From the NCBI GenBank assembly GCA_022836615.1, contig MU405215.1:62001-126000 (forward strand): a stretch of DNA of 64,000 bases, given 5' to 3'. The DNA is from Annulohypoxylon bovei var. microspora. Taxonomy: Eukaryota > Ascomycota > Sordariomycetes > Xylariales > Hypoxylaceae. The notes beneath the pieces are model-generated. The model saw nothing but the letters and a program-made list of their open reading frames with translations. It was not told the origin of the DNA and searched no databases. Positions 13,397-25,232 of this stretch are shown piece after piece (within the stretch, counting starts at the first letter, position 1; each line of letters starts with the position of its first letter). A program made the position numbers and the translations under genes.

Positions 13397-16155
13397 ATGG
13401 CGGACCAAGAAGAGTCGAAACTTTTCAGCCTCTGCATATTTACTTTTGTCCCGTGTAAGGAATTAACTGAGGGTGTAATCGACGAGGTTTGTCGCAATTG
13501 ATATAATATACGTACGAATAGTCCGCAATGCTCACTCAATTGCAGCTCACCCAGACCATCGTCAGATATGGCGGCAAAGTCGACACGGCGCCACGCCGTC
13601 AATCGCTGCTAAAGATAAAAAATCTAACTCATATCATTGCCAACTCGATCGATTTCCAAGAGTACACAGTAACGACCGCAATGATGATCCCTGTCGTCAA
13701 GTCCAAGTGGATTTCAGCATCCTTAGCGAAAGGACGACAAGCCCAAATACGCCCTTTTACGCCAGATCCTCGAATGATCTTCTCTGACGTGGTACTGTCG
13801 TGTGCCGATATTCCATCTACTGACAAAGAAGCAATCATCGGTGCTACAATGGCAATGGGCGGAATGGACTCGGAGAACGTTACGAAGCTGACCACACATA
13901 TCTGCGCGCTCTCCATGGACCACCAAAAATGTCAGCTGGCCACGAACAAGAAGCTGAAGTGCAAGATAGTTCTTCCTCATTGGTAAGCCACATTTGCTGT
14001 CTAACGAGTAATGCTTTAGGTCTAATCTGCTTAGGTTTGATGACTGCTTCAAGCTTGGAAAGCGGATTGCTGAAGGCCCGTATCTTTTGCCTGATCCCGA
14101 GTATCTGCGCGCCAACCCCGAAGACTCGGTTAGAGTGCCGTCGAGCCAACATCTCGAGGGTGCTACTTCTGCTCGCCCGGATTATATACCCAGTCCTGCA
14201 CCGGATACCACAGGAGGCCGTCCTACACTGACTGTATTTGAGGGCAAGTCTATTATGTTGTCGACAGACTTATCGATTAGAGATCGCCTCAGGGATATCA
14301 TCAAGGGAATGATCAAGAACGGAGGGGGTGAGATGACCGATGACGTTGAAGCCTGCGACTGGTTCATCTGTCAATATCGCGAGGGGCCACAATATATACG
14401 CGCATCCCACACTCGCAAGATAGTTGGGAATCTGTCCTGGTTGTATCATCTTATTACCCATAACCAGTGGACGTCTCCTCTGCAACGTCTCCTTCACTAC
14501 CCTATTCCGCGTGACGGACTCCCGGGGTTCAAAGGTATGAAGATTACAGTGTCGAACTACGGAGGAGAGGCCCGCATATACCTGGAAAATCTGATCAACG
14601 CTGCCGGCGCGGAATATACGAAGACCATGAAGGCTGAAAATAGTCATCTGATCACCGCCCGAGAAAGTGGTGAAAAGTGCGAAGCTGCTAAAGACTGGAA
14701 TATCCACCGCATCAACCACCTTTGGATCGAGGAGAGTTACGCAAAATGCGAGGTGCAAAAAGAAGGGGTAGATAAGTACACCTGTTTTCCAGCTCGTACG
14801 AATCTTGGAGAGGTTATCGGCAAGACATCCTTCGATGAGAATAAGCTAGAGGCTTTATTTTATCCTGGAAGACCAAAAGATCTTACACCATCATCTAAGC
14901 GCAAGCGCAAGGCATTAGACATGGCAGATGAGAATGCGTTTCCGGATGGCCCGGCTGAAGGTGTTGTGATTGGCCGTCAAGCTCATAAGGAGTTTGACGT
15001 AATGAAGGATACCGATACCGAATACGCAGAGAAAACGGCTGAGGTCTTTGGAGTACCCGCACCGGCAAAGCGTCACGCGACTAGTCAGTTCGCGACTCCG
15101 GCTAAGGGCCGTCACGTCCGATCCGGTAAAGAGAACGAAACCCCTTCGACAGTCTCCTCATCAAGCCGGAGTGCAAAGGACCAAGCACGAAACAGACTGT
15201 CGGATCTTGCGCCTGATATCCAATTGTACGAGAAGGAAAAGAAACGAGGACTTAAGGACGGTCACGGCCTCTGGGGGGGTAAGCGAGCAGCTGATCATAT
15301 CGACCGAGAACACCTCAATCGCCGCAGCGTTTCGAGTCCAGTCACAGCAACCGAAGAGAAAGAGGCTAAGTCGGAGAAGCGACCGGCGAAGAGAGCGAGA
15401 CCCATGTTGCCGGACGTCAACATGCGAGTAGTGCTTACCGGATTCCAGCGATGGGTTAATGATAAACATCGCGAGGATGCAGATCGCGTAGGTTTTACCA
15501 AACTCTGATATCACGAATCTTACTAACGTCTCTATAGAAGAAGCTACGTGACCTCGGCATTGCTGTAGTGCCAGATGGTCAAGCATGCGATTATCTTGTA
15601 GCCCCGCATCTTGTTCGGACAGTCAAGTTCCTTCGCAATTTATCCAAGGGCGCCACCATTGTATCTTCGAGCTGGATCGAGCAATGTCTTGACAAGAAAG
15701 AGCTCCTAGACCCGCAGGACTTCATTCTTAAGGACAAGGAGAACGAGGAGAAGTTTGGTATTAAGCTGGTAAATTCGGTCCGCCGAGCTCGCGAGAACGC
15801 GGGCAAGCTCCTCTGGAATACGCCTATTTACTGCACGAACAACATCAAGAACGGCCCAGATGGTTATCGATTCATTGCCGAGGCCAACGGCGCCCTCTTC
15901 ATGATGTACGGCGCAAGAAGCGGAACAACGATCAAGCCCACCAAGCCTGAAGAGGATGTCGGTGGCCCGGACCCGGTGTACTTGCTAAGCAACACGAGCC
16001 CGGAAGAGAAGAGGCTATGGAAGAAGTTCGAGGAGATGGCGAAAAATGGCAACATGGAGCCGCGCATCGTTGCCGCGGATTGGTTGCTGGATGTGGTTAT
16101 GAATCAGGAGGTAATCTTCGACGAGAAGTACCTGGTGACGAATTTCTTTAACTGA
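13397..16155 (+). CDS. brc1: Multi-BRCT DNA-damage scaffold, Rtt107/Brc1 homologue
   Basis: Predicted 865-residue nuclear protein with tandem BRCT domains, close in length to fission yeast Brc1 (budding yeast Rtt107 is longer). These scaffolds bind phosphorylated H2A and help stalled replication forks recover. BRCT units are seen at about residues 8-95, 98-195, 235-325 and 335-430, then a basic linker (430-670) with KRKRKALDM, then a C-terminal pair starting NMRVVLTGFQRWVND. Typical BRCT tryptophans appear in KSKWIS, LPHWFDDCF, NHLWIEESY and SSSWIEQCLD. Four exons join in frame: 13397-13486, 13546-13982, 14035-15487 and 15538-16155. The first exon is short and supplies MADQEESKLFSLCIFTFVPC. 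Orthology is judged from architecture and the C-terminal pair. Confidence 0.85.
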
Positions 16156-16439
16156 GGAATTCATTGACTAAGGCAAGGCGTTTTTCGCGGATATCATTTT
16201 TTAATGCTCACGTTTATGAGTTCCGTTGCATGCATGGCTCGGGATCAGGGGTAGGGGATGGCGTTTGTGCGTGTTCCGCATCCGTTGCGCTTTCGCTCTC
16301 GGGCCGCGAGAGAGAGCTATTCTTCCCCCGCCTGTTTGCTGTTTGCTATTCCGTATAGCTGCCAGCCATGCTCGTCGAGGCTGTTTGTAAATATTATATG
16401 ATGTGTTCCCTTTGGAACATGCAATACGTAAATTCCACC
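16156..16439. other. convergent 3' region between brc1 and VPS25
   Basis: A gap of 284 bp between convergent genes, so it should carry the 3' UTRs and poly(A) sites of both. No other structure is seen. Confidence 0.5.
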
Positions 16440-17192
16440 TCAGAAGAACTTGACACCTTGCTGATCCTCTTGTCCGAATATCTGCGCTTTCCCGCGCTTA
16501 ACTAGGACCTGTAGCGCTTTTTGGAGTATGTCGGCATCGAGACCGTGGAATTCTGTGGGGTTTCGTCTGGGTTAGTATTCCGGCCTCTACGTCGCAATCA
16601 CCAGCGTGGAGAATTCGGGTATATATTGGGTGGGTAGGTATTTGTAAGAGCCGCACTCACCAGTCCCCCGCGTGCCCTCCCCCTCGGTCAGCTCGTACAG
16701 CGTAAGCACGCTGTTCTTCTGCGCCGTCTCCTCGACCCACGCCTCGACCAGCTCCGCCCACTCCTCCGGCGTCTTCCAGTAGATCCAGAACACGTCGCCC
16801 CCTGCGCCTGCGTCCTTGCCTCCTATGCTGCCGATGCCGGCTATCCCGCCACTACCGCTGTTCCCGGAGACGGGCTCGGCGCGGCCTTCGCGGCGCATGA
16901 AGTCCAGGACCTCGCGCGCGTCGGCGAGGCGCAGCGACTTGTTGAGGCGCCGGTTGCGGAAGAGGTCCTCGTAGGCGGACCCCTCGTACGAGAGCGACAG
17001 CCGGAACAGCCGCTGGTGCCGGCAGTAGGACAGGATCAGCGAGGACCACTTCTCCAGCTGCGCGTGCAGCGTCGTGAGGTTCGTCTGCTTCGTGAAGAAG
17101 GGCGGGAAGTTGTACTCGCGCGGGAAGTCGAAGGAGGAGGAGGGCGTCGGGGTCGGGGCTAGGGTTGGGGTTGAGACTGAGGGGGCGGACAT
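16440..17192 (-). CDS. VPS25: ESCRT-II subunit VPS25
   Basis: Predicted 214-residue subunit of ESCRT-II, which works on endosomes in sorting ubiquitinated cargo into multivesicular bodies. The core starts DFPREYNFPPFFTKQTNLTT, the typical VPS25 opening with its PPF motif that binds VPS22/VPS36. It continues HAQLEKWSSLILSYCRHQRL (first winged helix) and ends in the second winged helix: FHGLDADILQKALQVLVKRG, then KAQIFGQEDQQGVKFF. A Gly-rich insert (about residues 108-125) interrupts the family pattern just before VFWIYWKTPEEWAELVEAWV. Two exons join in frame: 17192-16661 and 16552-16440, with a 108-nt intron completing a GAA codon. Exon 1 is very GC-rich compared with its surroundings. Confidence 0.93.
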
Positions 17193-17736
17193 TGCGAAGT
17201 GCGATAGAGAGAGGGAGGGAGGGATGTTCGGATCGGCTATAGGAATGAGGAAGGGGAGAAGATGCGTCGAAGTTGAATCCTTGTTGGACGAGGCCTTATA
17301 GTACTAGTCTATAGATAAGTAGGTAGATGATGTATGAGGTTGAGGTTGAAGGTTTAGTGGGGCTTTGACGTCGAGCCAAGCTACCCTTGAACAGCGGACC
17401 CCGCTATAATTATCGATAGCTTATTCGTTGCACGCTAAGACCCCCTATTCATATAGGGCAGTTACTTAAAATATAGGGTCTACCCTTTTCTTAAGATCCC
17501 ATCACACCCAATAGCATATCAATTTGTTGGTATTCATAGTATTGAAATTTTGGTTATAACAATCGTCCGTAAGAATAAGACCATCCCAGACAACAGGTAT
17601 CCCAACCATCATTCAGAACGTCTACTGCATCATCATTACGGTCATCGCTTGTATAGTCCAACCGAACTCCGTACAAGGTAACGCCGTGAAACGCCATCGC
17701 AGCAACCGGCTCGACTAATCAAGTAACTAAATCAAA
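17193..17736. other. intergenic region between VPS25 and NDC80
   Basis: About 540 bp containing the VPS25 promoter and the NDC80 3' end; both genes are on the minus strand. No gene or strong motif is seen. Confidence 0.5.
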
Positions 17737-20120
17737 TCACATCTCAAGGCCGCGGGTATCGTCTCTCATCTCGTCACTACCGAGTTCCTTCTCGAGCTCG
17801 TCCGTCACGAAGCCCTCGTAGTCTTCCAGGTTCTTCTGGATGTGCACCTTGAACTTGATGATATCGTTTAGCATCCTCTCGATCTCGGTATGTAGTTCCT
17901 CGCGCAGCGCATTCGCTCGGAGGGTTAGTTGTTCATATCTAAGTTTGATGTTAGCACGAAATATCCTGATTAAAAGGCAATTTGATGAGAAAAAAACGTA
18001 CTCGATATTGGTGTTCATCTCCCTTTGCTCCATTAGCTGAACGGATTCGGTAAGTTGGGCTCGCATCTTGGCGAGTTCTTTCTCCATCTTCTCGATCTGA
18101 GCGTCCGAGGCTAGCTTCTGAGTCGTAGTGACCTCCTTGGTCTTCTCGTACTCCTCTTCCGCGGCTCTAACTCTGTGTTCTAGAGCCTCGACTTCGTTCC
18201 GCTTGTCCTCGATCGCCTCCTTAATGCCATCGAGCAGGTCGTGATCCTTCATCATGATGTCCATAGCTGCGGTCCGTCGTTCCGATATCTCCTTCCGTAG
18301 GTCTAGGAAGTCGTTCTTAACGTGCCCGCGCAAATCCAAGTTAAGGATATGCGCTGGTTGGTAGCCGGTTACTGAATCGACTAGTAGGCGTTCGCTTCCT
18401 CCTCCGGTTGAATATGATCCCTTCATAACGGAACCTGTGAAGTCTGATTCATTGACAGTTACTGCCAATTCATATGCCACACCCTTAGCATTTACTGCCG
18501 TCGAAGGAATGAGGCCGATCTGGTAAGCGAGAGTGTTGTACTTGTCGACGAGCCTCTCTAGGTCGTCGAGCTTGCGGCTAGCTTCCATTTCTTTGTCTGC
18601 TACCCTCTTCTTTCCTTCGTCAAGTCGCTGTGTAGCGGACTCTATGCCCTTTTGAAGCCTTTCGCGTTCCGAGGTCATGCGGTCAATATCCTGCATGCTA
18701 ATACCTTGGTCGTCGACTTCCTTCTGCAATGAGCGGCGTTCGTCCTCTGCTTCCTTTAACTCTTGCAGCAACTTGTCAAGCTCTTCTTGTAAGACTTGGA
18801 TGCGGCTTTCGTATTTATCAGACCTCGATAGAGCAAGCGCATTGTACTCCTCGAACTTAATCTTGTCCTCTTCCATAATCTTGAAATGATTATCAAGAAC
18901 ACGAGGATCAGGGGTCGACTTCTCTAGATCCTCGATCTCCTTCAGCAGTCGAGCGTTCTCGGCCTCGAGCATCTCGAGTTCTGATAGATACTTGGAGTCT
19001 GACCTCTCGAAAGCCCTAGCCATAGCTCCCACGTGGGGCGCAAGCACTCTCTCGGCATCGTCGTCACCGGCGTCCTCGTCCATAGCGAGCCAATCTCTGT
19101 ACGCCGAGCTTAAAAAGTCGAAAATAATGTGATCGCCACCCACATCAACTCCGCTCTCTATACAGGCTTCATCATAGCGGTTGCATGAGTAGCCTTCGAG
19201 CATTTGTGCTAATTGCATCATCCAATGGAGTAGGCCTAGAAAGGTGCTCCAGTTTTGGCCACCTACTGCGGAGATTTGCGACTTGGTAATACTTTTATCG
19301 TAAGGATAACGTAGTTGTTTTAAAATCGGAGGGACCTCTTGGTCGATATTCTTCTGGAAACGATAGCTCGGGTCGATGCGATGGTATAGCCATTGAAACA
19401 TATAGTTAAAGTCCTTCTGAGTAGGCGACTTGATAATGTTATGCGATAGGGTGTGCTTCATTTCCATCTCAAAATTGTGTTGCGATAAATAATCCAAGAG
19501 TTCCTGACCAATTCGCGCCTGGTATGATCGATCCTTCAATGGTCGTGGGTCTCGTGGTACTCCAGCAGCTTGCGGTGCTTGTTGAAAGAAGCTCTGGTGG
19601 TTTCCGGGACCGTTCGTAGATGTCCGAGAGCGGTAGACACTGCTCCTTCGTTCGTTCTCCGAATTTCGCATAGGTACACCGCCAGAAGCGTAGCTTTTGA
19701 TTGTAGAGCCGGGAACATTCTGAAAGGATGAGCGCTTCACTGATGACATTCCTGCATCGGGTAGATTGGTGCCAGATGAAGATCGCGAAAACATAGGCTG
19801 GCTAGGGCGACTAAGGAGGGATTGCCTAGATCCCGACATAGATCGCATATGGCCGCTCGAAAAGGTGCTGCCGCCATTTCCGCCAATCGAGTTCGATCTC
19901 TTCATTGCCGATGCTGGTAGAGGTATAGCAGAATTAGAATTGGGATTGATGCCACCAAGAGTCTGACCATAATTAGTTCAGTTAGTTACAAACATTCCGA
20001 TTGCGCGCGACGAATGGATTAAAAAGAACCTAGGTGCTGGGGTATTTGCGCGTTAGGCGCATTTGCTTGCCATACCTCTCGCGGACGACGAACACTCCAA
20101 AGTCCCGGTTCTTGGGACAT
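17737..20120 (-). CDS. NDC80: Kinetochore protein NDC80/HEC1
   Basis: Predicted 735-residue subunit of the four-protein NDC80 complex that couples kinetochores to microtubules. After a basic Ser/Arg-rich tail (residues 1-145) comes the calponin-homology head, with QARIGQELLDYLSQHNFEME, DFNYMFQWLYHRIDPSYRF, LRYPYDKSITKSQISAVGGQ and TFLGLLHWMMQLAQMLE. Residues from about 310 on are long coiled coil with a non-coiled break near 455-520. Three exons join in frame: 20120-20076, 19962-18002 and 17938-17737. The first exon encodes MSQEPGLWSVRRPRE and splices to TLGGINPNSNSAIP, so the true start is upstream of the long ORF's first ATG. The second intron (17939-18001) is 63 nt with no in-frame stop and would read through if not removed. 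Identification is firm. Confidence 0.94.
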
Positions 20121-20671
20121 TGTGATAAAATGCAAATAATGCAAGTGCAAAGGAAATACTTGTCCTCTATAATGATCAAGAATTTCCAAAAGTTTGTTTG
20201 TGTTCTGCAAAGTTCTGCAAGTCTTGCAAGTTGGGGAATGGAGAAACAGAAGCCGATGATTTGAATGGTTCAAATGCAGGTGCCAAGTGCTTGCGTTTTG
20301 TCGGTGCCCCATTTCCCCGATTTAAGTAAACAAAGCGCAAGCCCCTGTGATTGGCTAATGCAAGGCTACGTCAACAAACCCAATCTTAGGACGAACGTGG
20401 GGCCATGGGAGTGGTCCACTAAAAGAAATAGCGCTAAAGATTACCTAATCATTTTGCCTGTGGCTGTAGGTATGTACGAAGCCACAATCTACCAGCTGTA
20501 AATTGCTGGCAAGGCATTAGGTAACCTTCGCTTTGAACTTCCAAGTTCATTCCTCATTCATGCTTTCGCAACGACTACAAAAACCACTCTTTTCAAATAT
20601 TAAGCCGTTGCTTATATAATTTGCACACATCCAATCGTCCCTAGTGGCATAATGATTTTCCTTACATCGCC
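20121..20671. promoter_or_regulatory. divergent promoter NDC80 / OB-fold gene
   Basis: A 551-bp shared upstream region between the two divergent genes. It carries GTAAACAAA, a perfect forkhead-type consensus, at 20326-20334 and a reverse CCAAT box (ATTGG) near 20352. Forkhead factors drive G2/M genes in yeasts, which would suit NDC80. Motif matches are direct; use in vivo is inference. Confidence 0.45.
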
Positions 20672-21769
20672 ATGGTGCGGAAAATCCTGATCCTTGCAGG
20701 TGCACCAGAAAACCATAAACTTGACTGGAATGAGTCGAATCTCTTAAACCAGTTCTTACATCCAATTGCAAGTTTTGCGCGCTTCGATGGCATCCCGAAC
20801 TCGACGACCACGGACGAAGTTCTAGGCTCAGCTCTAGATGTTGCCGTTTGGAGGTCAATACCACTCGAGAAAACAACCTTTGCAACTAATTTCTCTCATC
20901 TTCACCAAATAAACTCAGATTACCATGGAGATGAAGGCTTCTTCACGGCCTATACCGCCTCGCTTGGGTCTACCTCTGATCCGACAGGAACTAGCAGAAC
21001 GAGCCAGGAAATATTAGACCAATTCTATGACCATTCTCTCGCGGTTCATGATGATATACCGTCATCTCAGCTACCGACTCTGAGCTTGAGTACCGAGGAG
21101 TCTTCGTTCGACACTACCGAGGAAAGGAGTACTCATGTCTCGACCCAGGATAGCAATTCCTCTGCCCTTCAGAAGCAGTCATTACTTTCTCGTTCAGCTC
21201 ATCTAAGCGACCTCGAAGATCTGCCAACCGCGTCGTATCTTCAAACCATCTCGCCCCAGACGATGACAGCCAACCTCATTGTCGGTATAATCTCCATCGC
21301 TGAGCCACGTACGGTGAAAACTAGATGGGGCTCAACGAAGTCTCTCATCGAGTTACTTGTTGGGGACGAGACTAAGTCTGGTTTCAGCATTAGTTTCTGG
21401 CTGTCGGCAGAATTTGATGAATCATCTAGGAAGACTCTTAGGGAGCTCCGCAGACAGGACATCGTTCTTCTCCGCAATGTTGCGCTGAGTGTCTTTATGA
21501 AGAAAGTACATGGGCACAGTCTAAGGAAGGGCCTTACCAAGGTTGACCTACTTCACCGGAGGAAGTTAGACAGAAACGACAAGGGCGGTCTTTATAATAT
21601 GAAGGATGTCTCGTCGAAGAAGCCCACAGATCAACAGTTGGTAAAGACAAGAAAGGTGAGAGAATGGGTTATGAATTTTGTTGGCGGCGGCAGTACGACC
21701 CTCGGGAAGAGGAAACAAAAGGGGAGACCTATAAGAAACTGGGATATGCCGCCAGAGGATACACAGTGA
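20672..21769 (+). CDS. Predicted OB-fold nucleic-acid-binding protein, function unknown
   Basis: Single-exon 365-residue protein. The N-terminal third (MVRKILILAGAPENHKLDWN onward) and an acidic Ser/Thr-rich middle (about 100-200) are not recognised. Residues about 207-315 look like an OB fold, alternating strands with a central helix: LIVGIISIAEPRTVKTRWG, LIELLVGDETKSGFSISFWL, LRRQDIVLLRNVALSVFMKK and HGHSLRKGLTKVDLLHRRKL. This is the pattern of single-stranded DNA or RNA binding domains of the RPA, CST or shieldin kind. A basic tail ends TTLGKRKQKGRPIRNWD. It is divergent from NDC80 with 551 bp between. The start has a good context and no introns are needed. Binding is predicted from pattern only; I cannot assign a pathway. 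Confidence 0.75.
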   Translation: MVRKILILAGAPENHKLDWNESNLLNQFLHPIASFARFDGIPNSTTTDEVLGSALDVAVWRSIPLEKTTFATNFSHLHQINSDYHGDEGFFTAYTASLGSTSDPTGTSRTSQEILDQFYDHSLAVHDDIPSSQLPTLSLSTEESSFDTTEERSTHVSTQDSNSSALQKQSLLSRSAHLSDLEDLPTASYLQTISPQTMTANLIVGIISIAEPRTVKTRWGSTKSLIELLVGDETKSGFSISFWLSAEFDESSRKTLRELRRQDIVLLRNVALSVFMKKVHGHSLRKGLTKVDLLHRRKLDRNDKGGLYNMKDVSSKKPTDQQLVKTRKVREWVMNFVGGGSTTLGKRKQKGRPIRNWDMPPEDTQ

Positions 21770-22595
21770 GTGTATTTACGGAGTTGAATAGCCTATGTTC
21801 AATATTTCTCGCGACGCCTTAGCGAGACAAGGGTTTCAAATATGATCATTTCAAAGTTATACTCCATGAAGACGGCACTCCAACCTAAGTAGCAGGAAGT
21901 CCTATACATCCAACTATTTCCTATTGGGTGTAAGTCGCAATAAATATTAAACAGACATCTACATCGAATGTTTTAAACTCATATTATACCCCAGATAGGT
22001 ATAACTATGTGATTCTTACATGGTACTATGTATATCATACCTCGTCTAACATGAGTAGATGTATTCTAGCCAATCATATACCAACCTGACTATAGGTAAG
22101 GTAGAGAAGCAGGATTTCGTATTGTCGCATACTCGCATAATTCGTTCGTAAGTGGCTGGATTGGCCAATGAAAGCCCAGCTATTCTTGCCGGTAGCTTGG
22201 ATCGTTAGTTACCGCTTACCTTTTCTAGCTCGATAGGTTACCCCTCCATCGAGATTTTTCGCCCCGCCATTGGCAGTATGAAAGTTCCAATTTAGTAAGA
22301 GAAAAAAAGATCGCATATTCTTTGCATCTACTGCATAATCAGATCACACATAAAAACATAACGCAAGATTCTCAAGCTAATTTATTTATTTTCGTTCCGT
22401 GTGACCTACCTTGAGTTGATCAGGTTAGATTACTTTCTGAGCTTTCTTACCTCGGGTTATTTATCTCCTTTCCCCCATTGATGAGAAGTTTGCGCCGCGC
22501 GCTCGTTTTCTTATACACTGCGCGATAAATCGTAGTTCGAACGTCGATCATCTACCCCTATCTACCTGTCTAGTCTCGCGTGACGACATCCAACA
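21770..22595. other. intergenic region before ADE13
   Basis: About 830 bp holding the 3' end of the OB-fold gene and the ADE13 promoter. A pyrimidine-rich stretch runs from about 22440 to 22590 just before the start codon, as is common in well-expressed fungal genes. No gene is seen. Confidence 0.5.
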
Positions 22596-25232
22596 ATGGC
22601 CGGCTACGATTATTACAAGACGCCGCTTGATTCCCGCTATTCTAGCGAGGAGATGAAAAAGCTTTTCAGCCAGAGAAGCAGGCACAGCACATGGCGCAGT
22701 CTCTGGTTATGGCTTGCTGAATCTGAGAAGGAACTCGGTCTTGAGACCAGTAAGAACTTCACTTTCAGTTCCGCTGGCCTGAGAACGTGTGTTGACCTGT
22801 GACGCAACTACAGTCACGGACGAAGCTCTCGAGCAGATGCGAGCCCACCTTACTGTAACGGACGATGACTTCGATATCGCAATAGAGGAGGAACGCCGTC
22901 GTCGACACGACGTTATGGGTCATGTCCATGCCTATGGCGTTGTAGCACCGGCGGCAGCTGGTATCATCCATGCTGGGGTATGATTACTTCGTGAACTTGT
23001 GCAATCATCTATGTGCTAATGTCCCGTAGGCTACTTCTTGCTATGGTAATTTGCGATGCAGTTCTTCTGTCTTGTGATGTTGTTAATCCTACCGTAGTCA
23101 CTGATAACACCGAATTGATCCTCATCCGCGAAGCTATGGACCTTCTCCTCCCCAAGCTAGCCAAGGTCATTAGGGTAAGTCCTCCATCTAGGACTTTATA
23201 TATGATTTGATCCTATAACTACGAAATGTATGAATGCTGATATTATGTAGTATGTAAAAACATGGACGCCAATTCTCACCGTATATCCTGGATTGCGCAT
23301 CATAAAAATAATGCGACCAATAAAATAGGAGGCGCCATAGCGAAAACCGCTGACTTTTCGCAGCAACTTATCTAATTTCGCGCAACAGTGGAAAGATGAG
23401 CCAACTCTAGGCTATACGCATTATCAGCCTGTAAGTAGTTTTCAAGCTTACCTTTCGCAAGCTAATCTTGGCTATTTGAACCCCAATGTTGGGGACAGCT
23501 TAAGCCCCTGAAACAGAATATCCAATGAAAATTACAGGAATTTCAGCACTATTAAATATTTTAACGAGTGTGATCACTGATTTTTGTTTTCAGGCGCAAT
23601 TAATTACCGTAGGCAAGCGGGCTGCTCAATGGATCCAGGAACTTGTCATGGATCTTGAGGACATTGAACATGTGCGCAAGGAACTTCAGTTTCGAGGAGG
23701 ACAGGGAACAACGGGAACTCAGGCATCCTTCCTTGAGCTATTCGGCGGCGATGAAGCCAAGGTTGATCAACTGAATGTTCTCCTTTGCAAGAAGGCTGGA
23801 TTCCCCGGCGTAAGTGGTTTCTACAACTGTTGCGATAGGCGGTGTTAACCTTGCTTGATGCAGTGTTATTCTATCTCAACGCAGACTTATACACGAAAGG
23901 TCGACTTACGAGTAGCTAACGCCATCGCCGGATTGGGTGCTACGGCGCAACGTATTACATCTGATAGTAAGCTTCTAAAGGGTCTATAAGACTAAATGCA
24001 TAGCAGACACTGACCATATTAGTTCGCCATCTCGCCAACCTCAAGGAAATGTTCGTAACATTCTCCTCTAGAATTATAACCTCATAAACTAACAACTAGT
24101 TTTAGAGAAGAGCCATTTGAGAAAGACCAGATTGGGAGTAAGTTCCCTCTAAGAAGGCAGCAAAGTCTCTTTTCAGTGAAAGGAGCTATATTAATAGAGT
24201 TAATGCTAACATTGGAATTCTAGGCTCTGCTATGGCATATAAGAGAAACCCCATGCGGTGCGTTATGTCTTGCTTCGAAGTGTTGCATTTTTGCTTGAAT
24301 ATTTGTCGCTAATTTATTCAACCCTAGTTCTGAGCGTATCTGCTCTCTTGGTCGCAAACTTGCAAGCCTTCCAGTCAACTTCTCCAACACGTTCTCCGCA
24401 CAATGGCTAGAAAGATCCCTAGATGACAGCGGTTAGTAGTGGTTTCGACTTTTAGCTGATATCGCTAATATGTAAAATTTACAGCCATTCGTCGCATTGA
24501 CATCCCTGAAATGGTGAGGCGTAACCCCCTGGAAAGATTACTTCAGAGCTAACAATTATCAGTTTCTCCTTGCAGACGCCATCTTGATCGGACTTGACAA
24601 CGTGACCAACGGCTTGGTGGTTTACCCCAAGCGCATTGATTCGCGTAATAGACAGGAACTTCCATTCGTACGTCCATTTCAAAGTTCCATTTAACCCCCT
24701 TTCGAATCTGTTAAAAACCGATATGCGAATTTCACCACAATTATTTCCTTACGATCAACATCTACTAATTCCAAATACTAGATGATCACTGAAGCTATCC
24801 TGATGAAGATTGTTTCTAAGGGAGGTTCCCGACAGGAAGCCCATGAGAAAGTCAGAGTGCTCTCACACGAAGCAAGCCATGTTGTCAAGCATGAGGGCGG
24901 CAACAATGATCTCATCGAGCGCATGAAGAAGGACGAATACTTCAAGGACATCTGGGACGACATTGATGCGATGTTGGACCCTAAGCTTTACACAGGTCGA
25001 AGTGCCGTAATTGTAAGCCCTTAATGTCCTTATCTCATCCACTCCTAAAGCCCCTGAAGTTTACTCACGAGTAAACATTCATAAAGTAGAAGGATTACAT
25101 TTCGCGTGAGTAGTCGCTAACTTTGCGATTTAGGTTGATAGATACTGCGGTAAGGGAGGAGTAATCGAGAAGAAGCTAGAGCCGTACTACGAGTATATTT
25201 CTAAGGCCGAGACTGCTCAACTCAGTCTTTAA
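22596..25232 (+). CDS. ADE13: Adenylosuccinate lyase, intron-rich, with one doubtful splice donor
   Basis: Cytosolic purine enzyme that splits fumarate from SAICAR and from adenylosuccinate. The protein begins MAGYDYYKTPLDSRYSSEEM and carries the family signature SSAMAYKRNPMRSER, the catalytic THYQPAQ block and FRGGQGTTGTQASFL. Fifteen exons can be placed: 22596-22749, 22814-22977, 23030-23045, 23098-23174, 23364-23430, 23594-23809, 23864-23966, 24023-24050, 24106-24137, 24224-24257, 24328-24431, 24485-24513, 24563-24667, 24782-25012 and 25134-25232. All junctions keep frame except 23174/23364, where a run of three G (23173-23175) at the donor adds one base. With two G the join would read VISNLSNF, matching the family, and give 485 residues. 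An alternative acceptor at 23341 keeps frame but inserts eight unusual residues. Either an assembly error or a lesion is possible. Confidence 0.9.
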
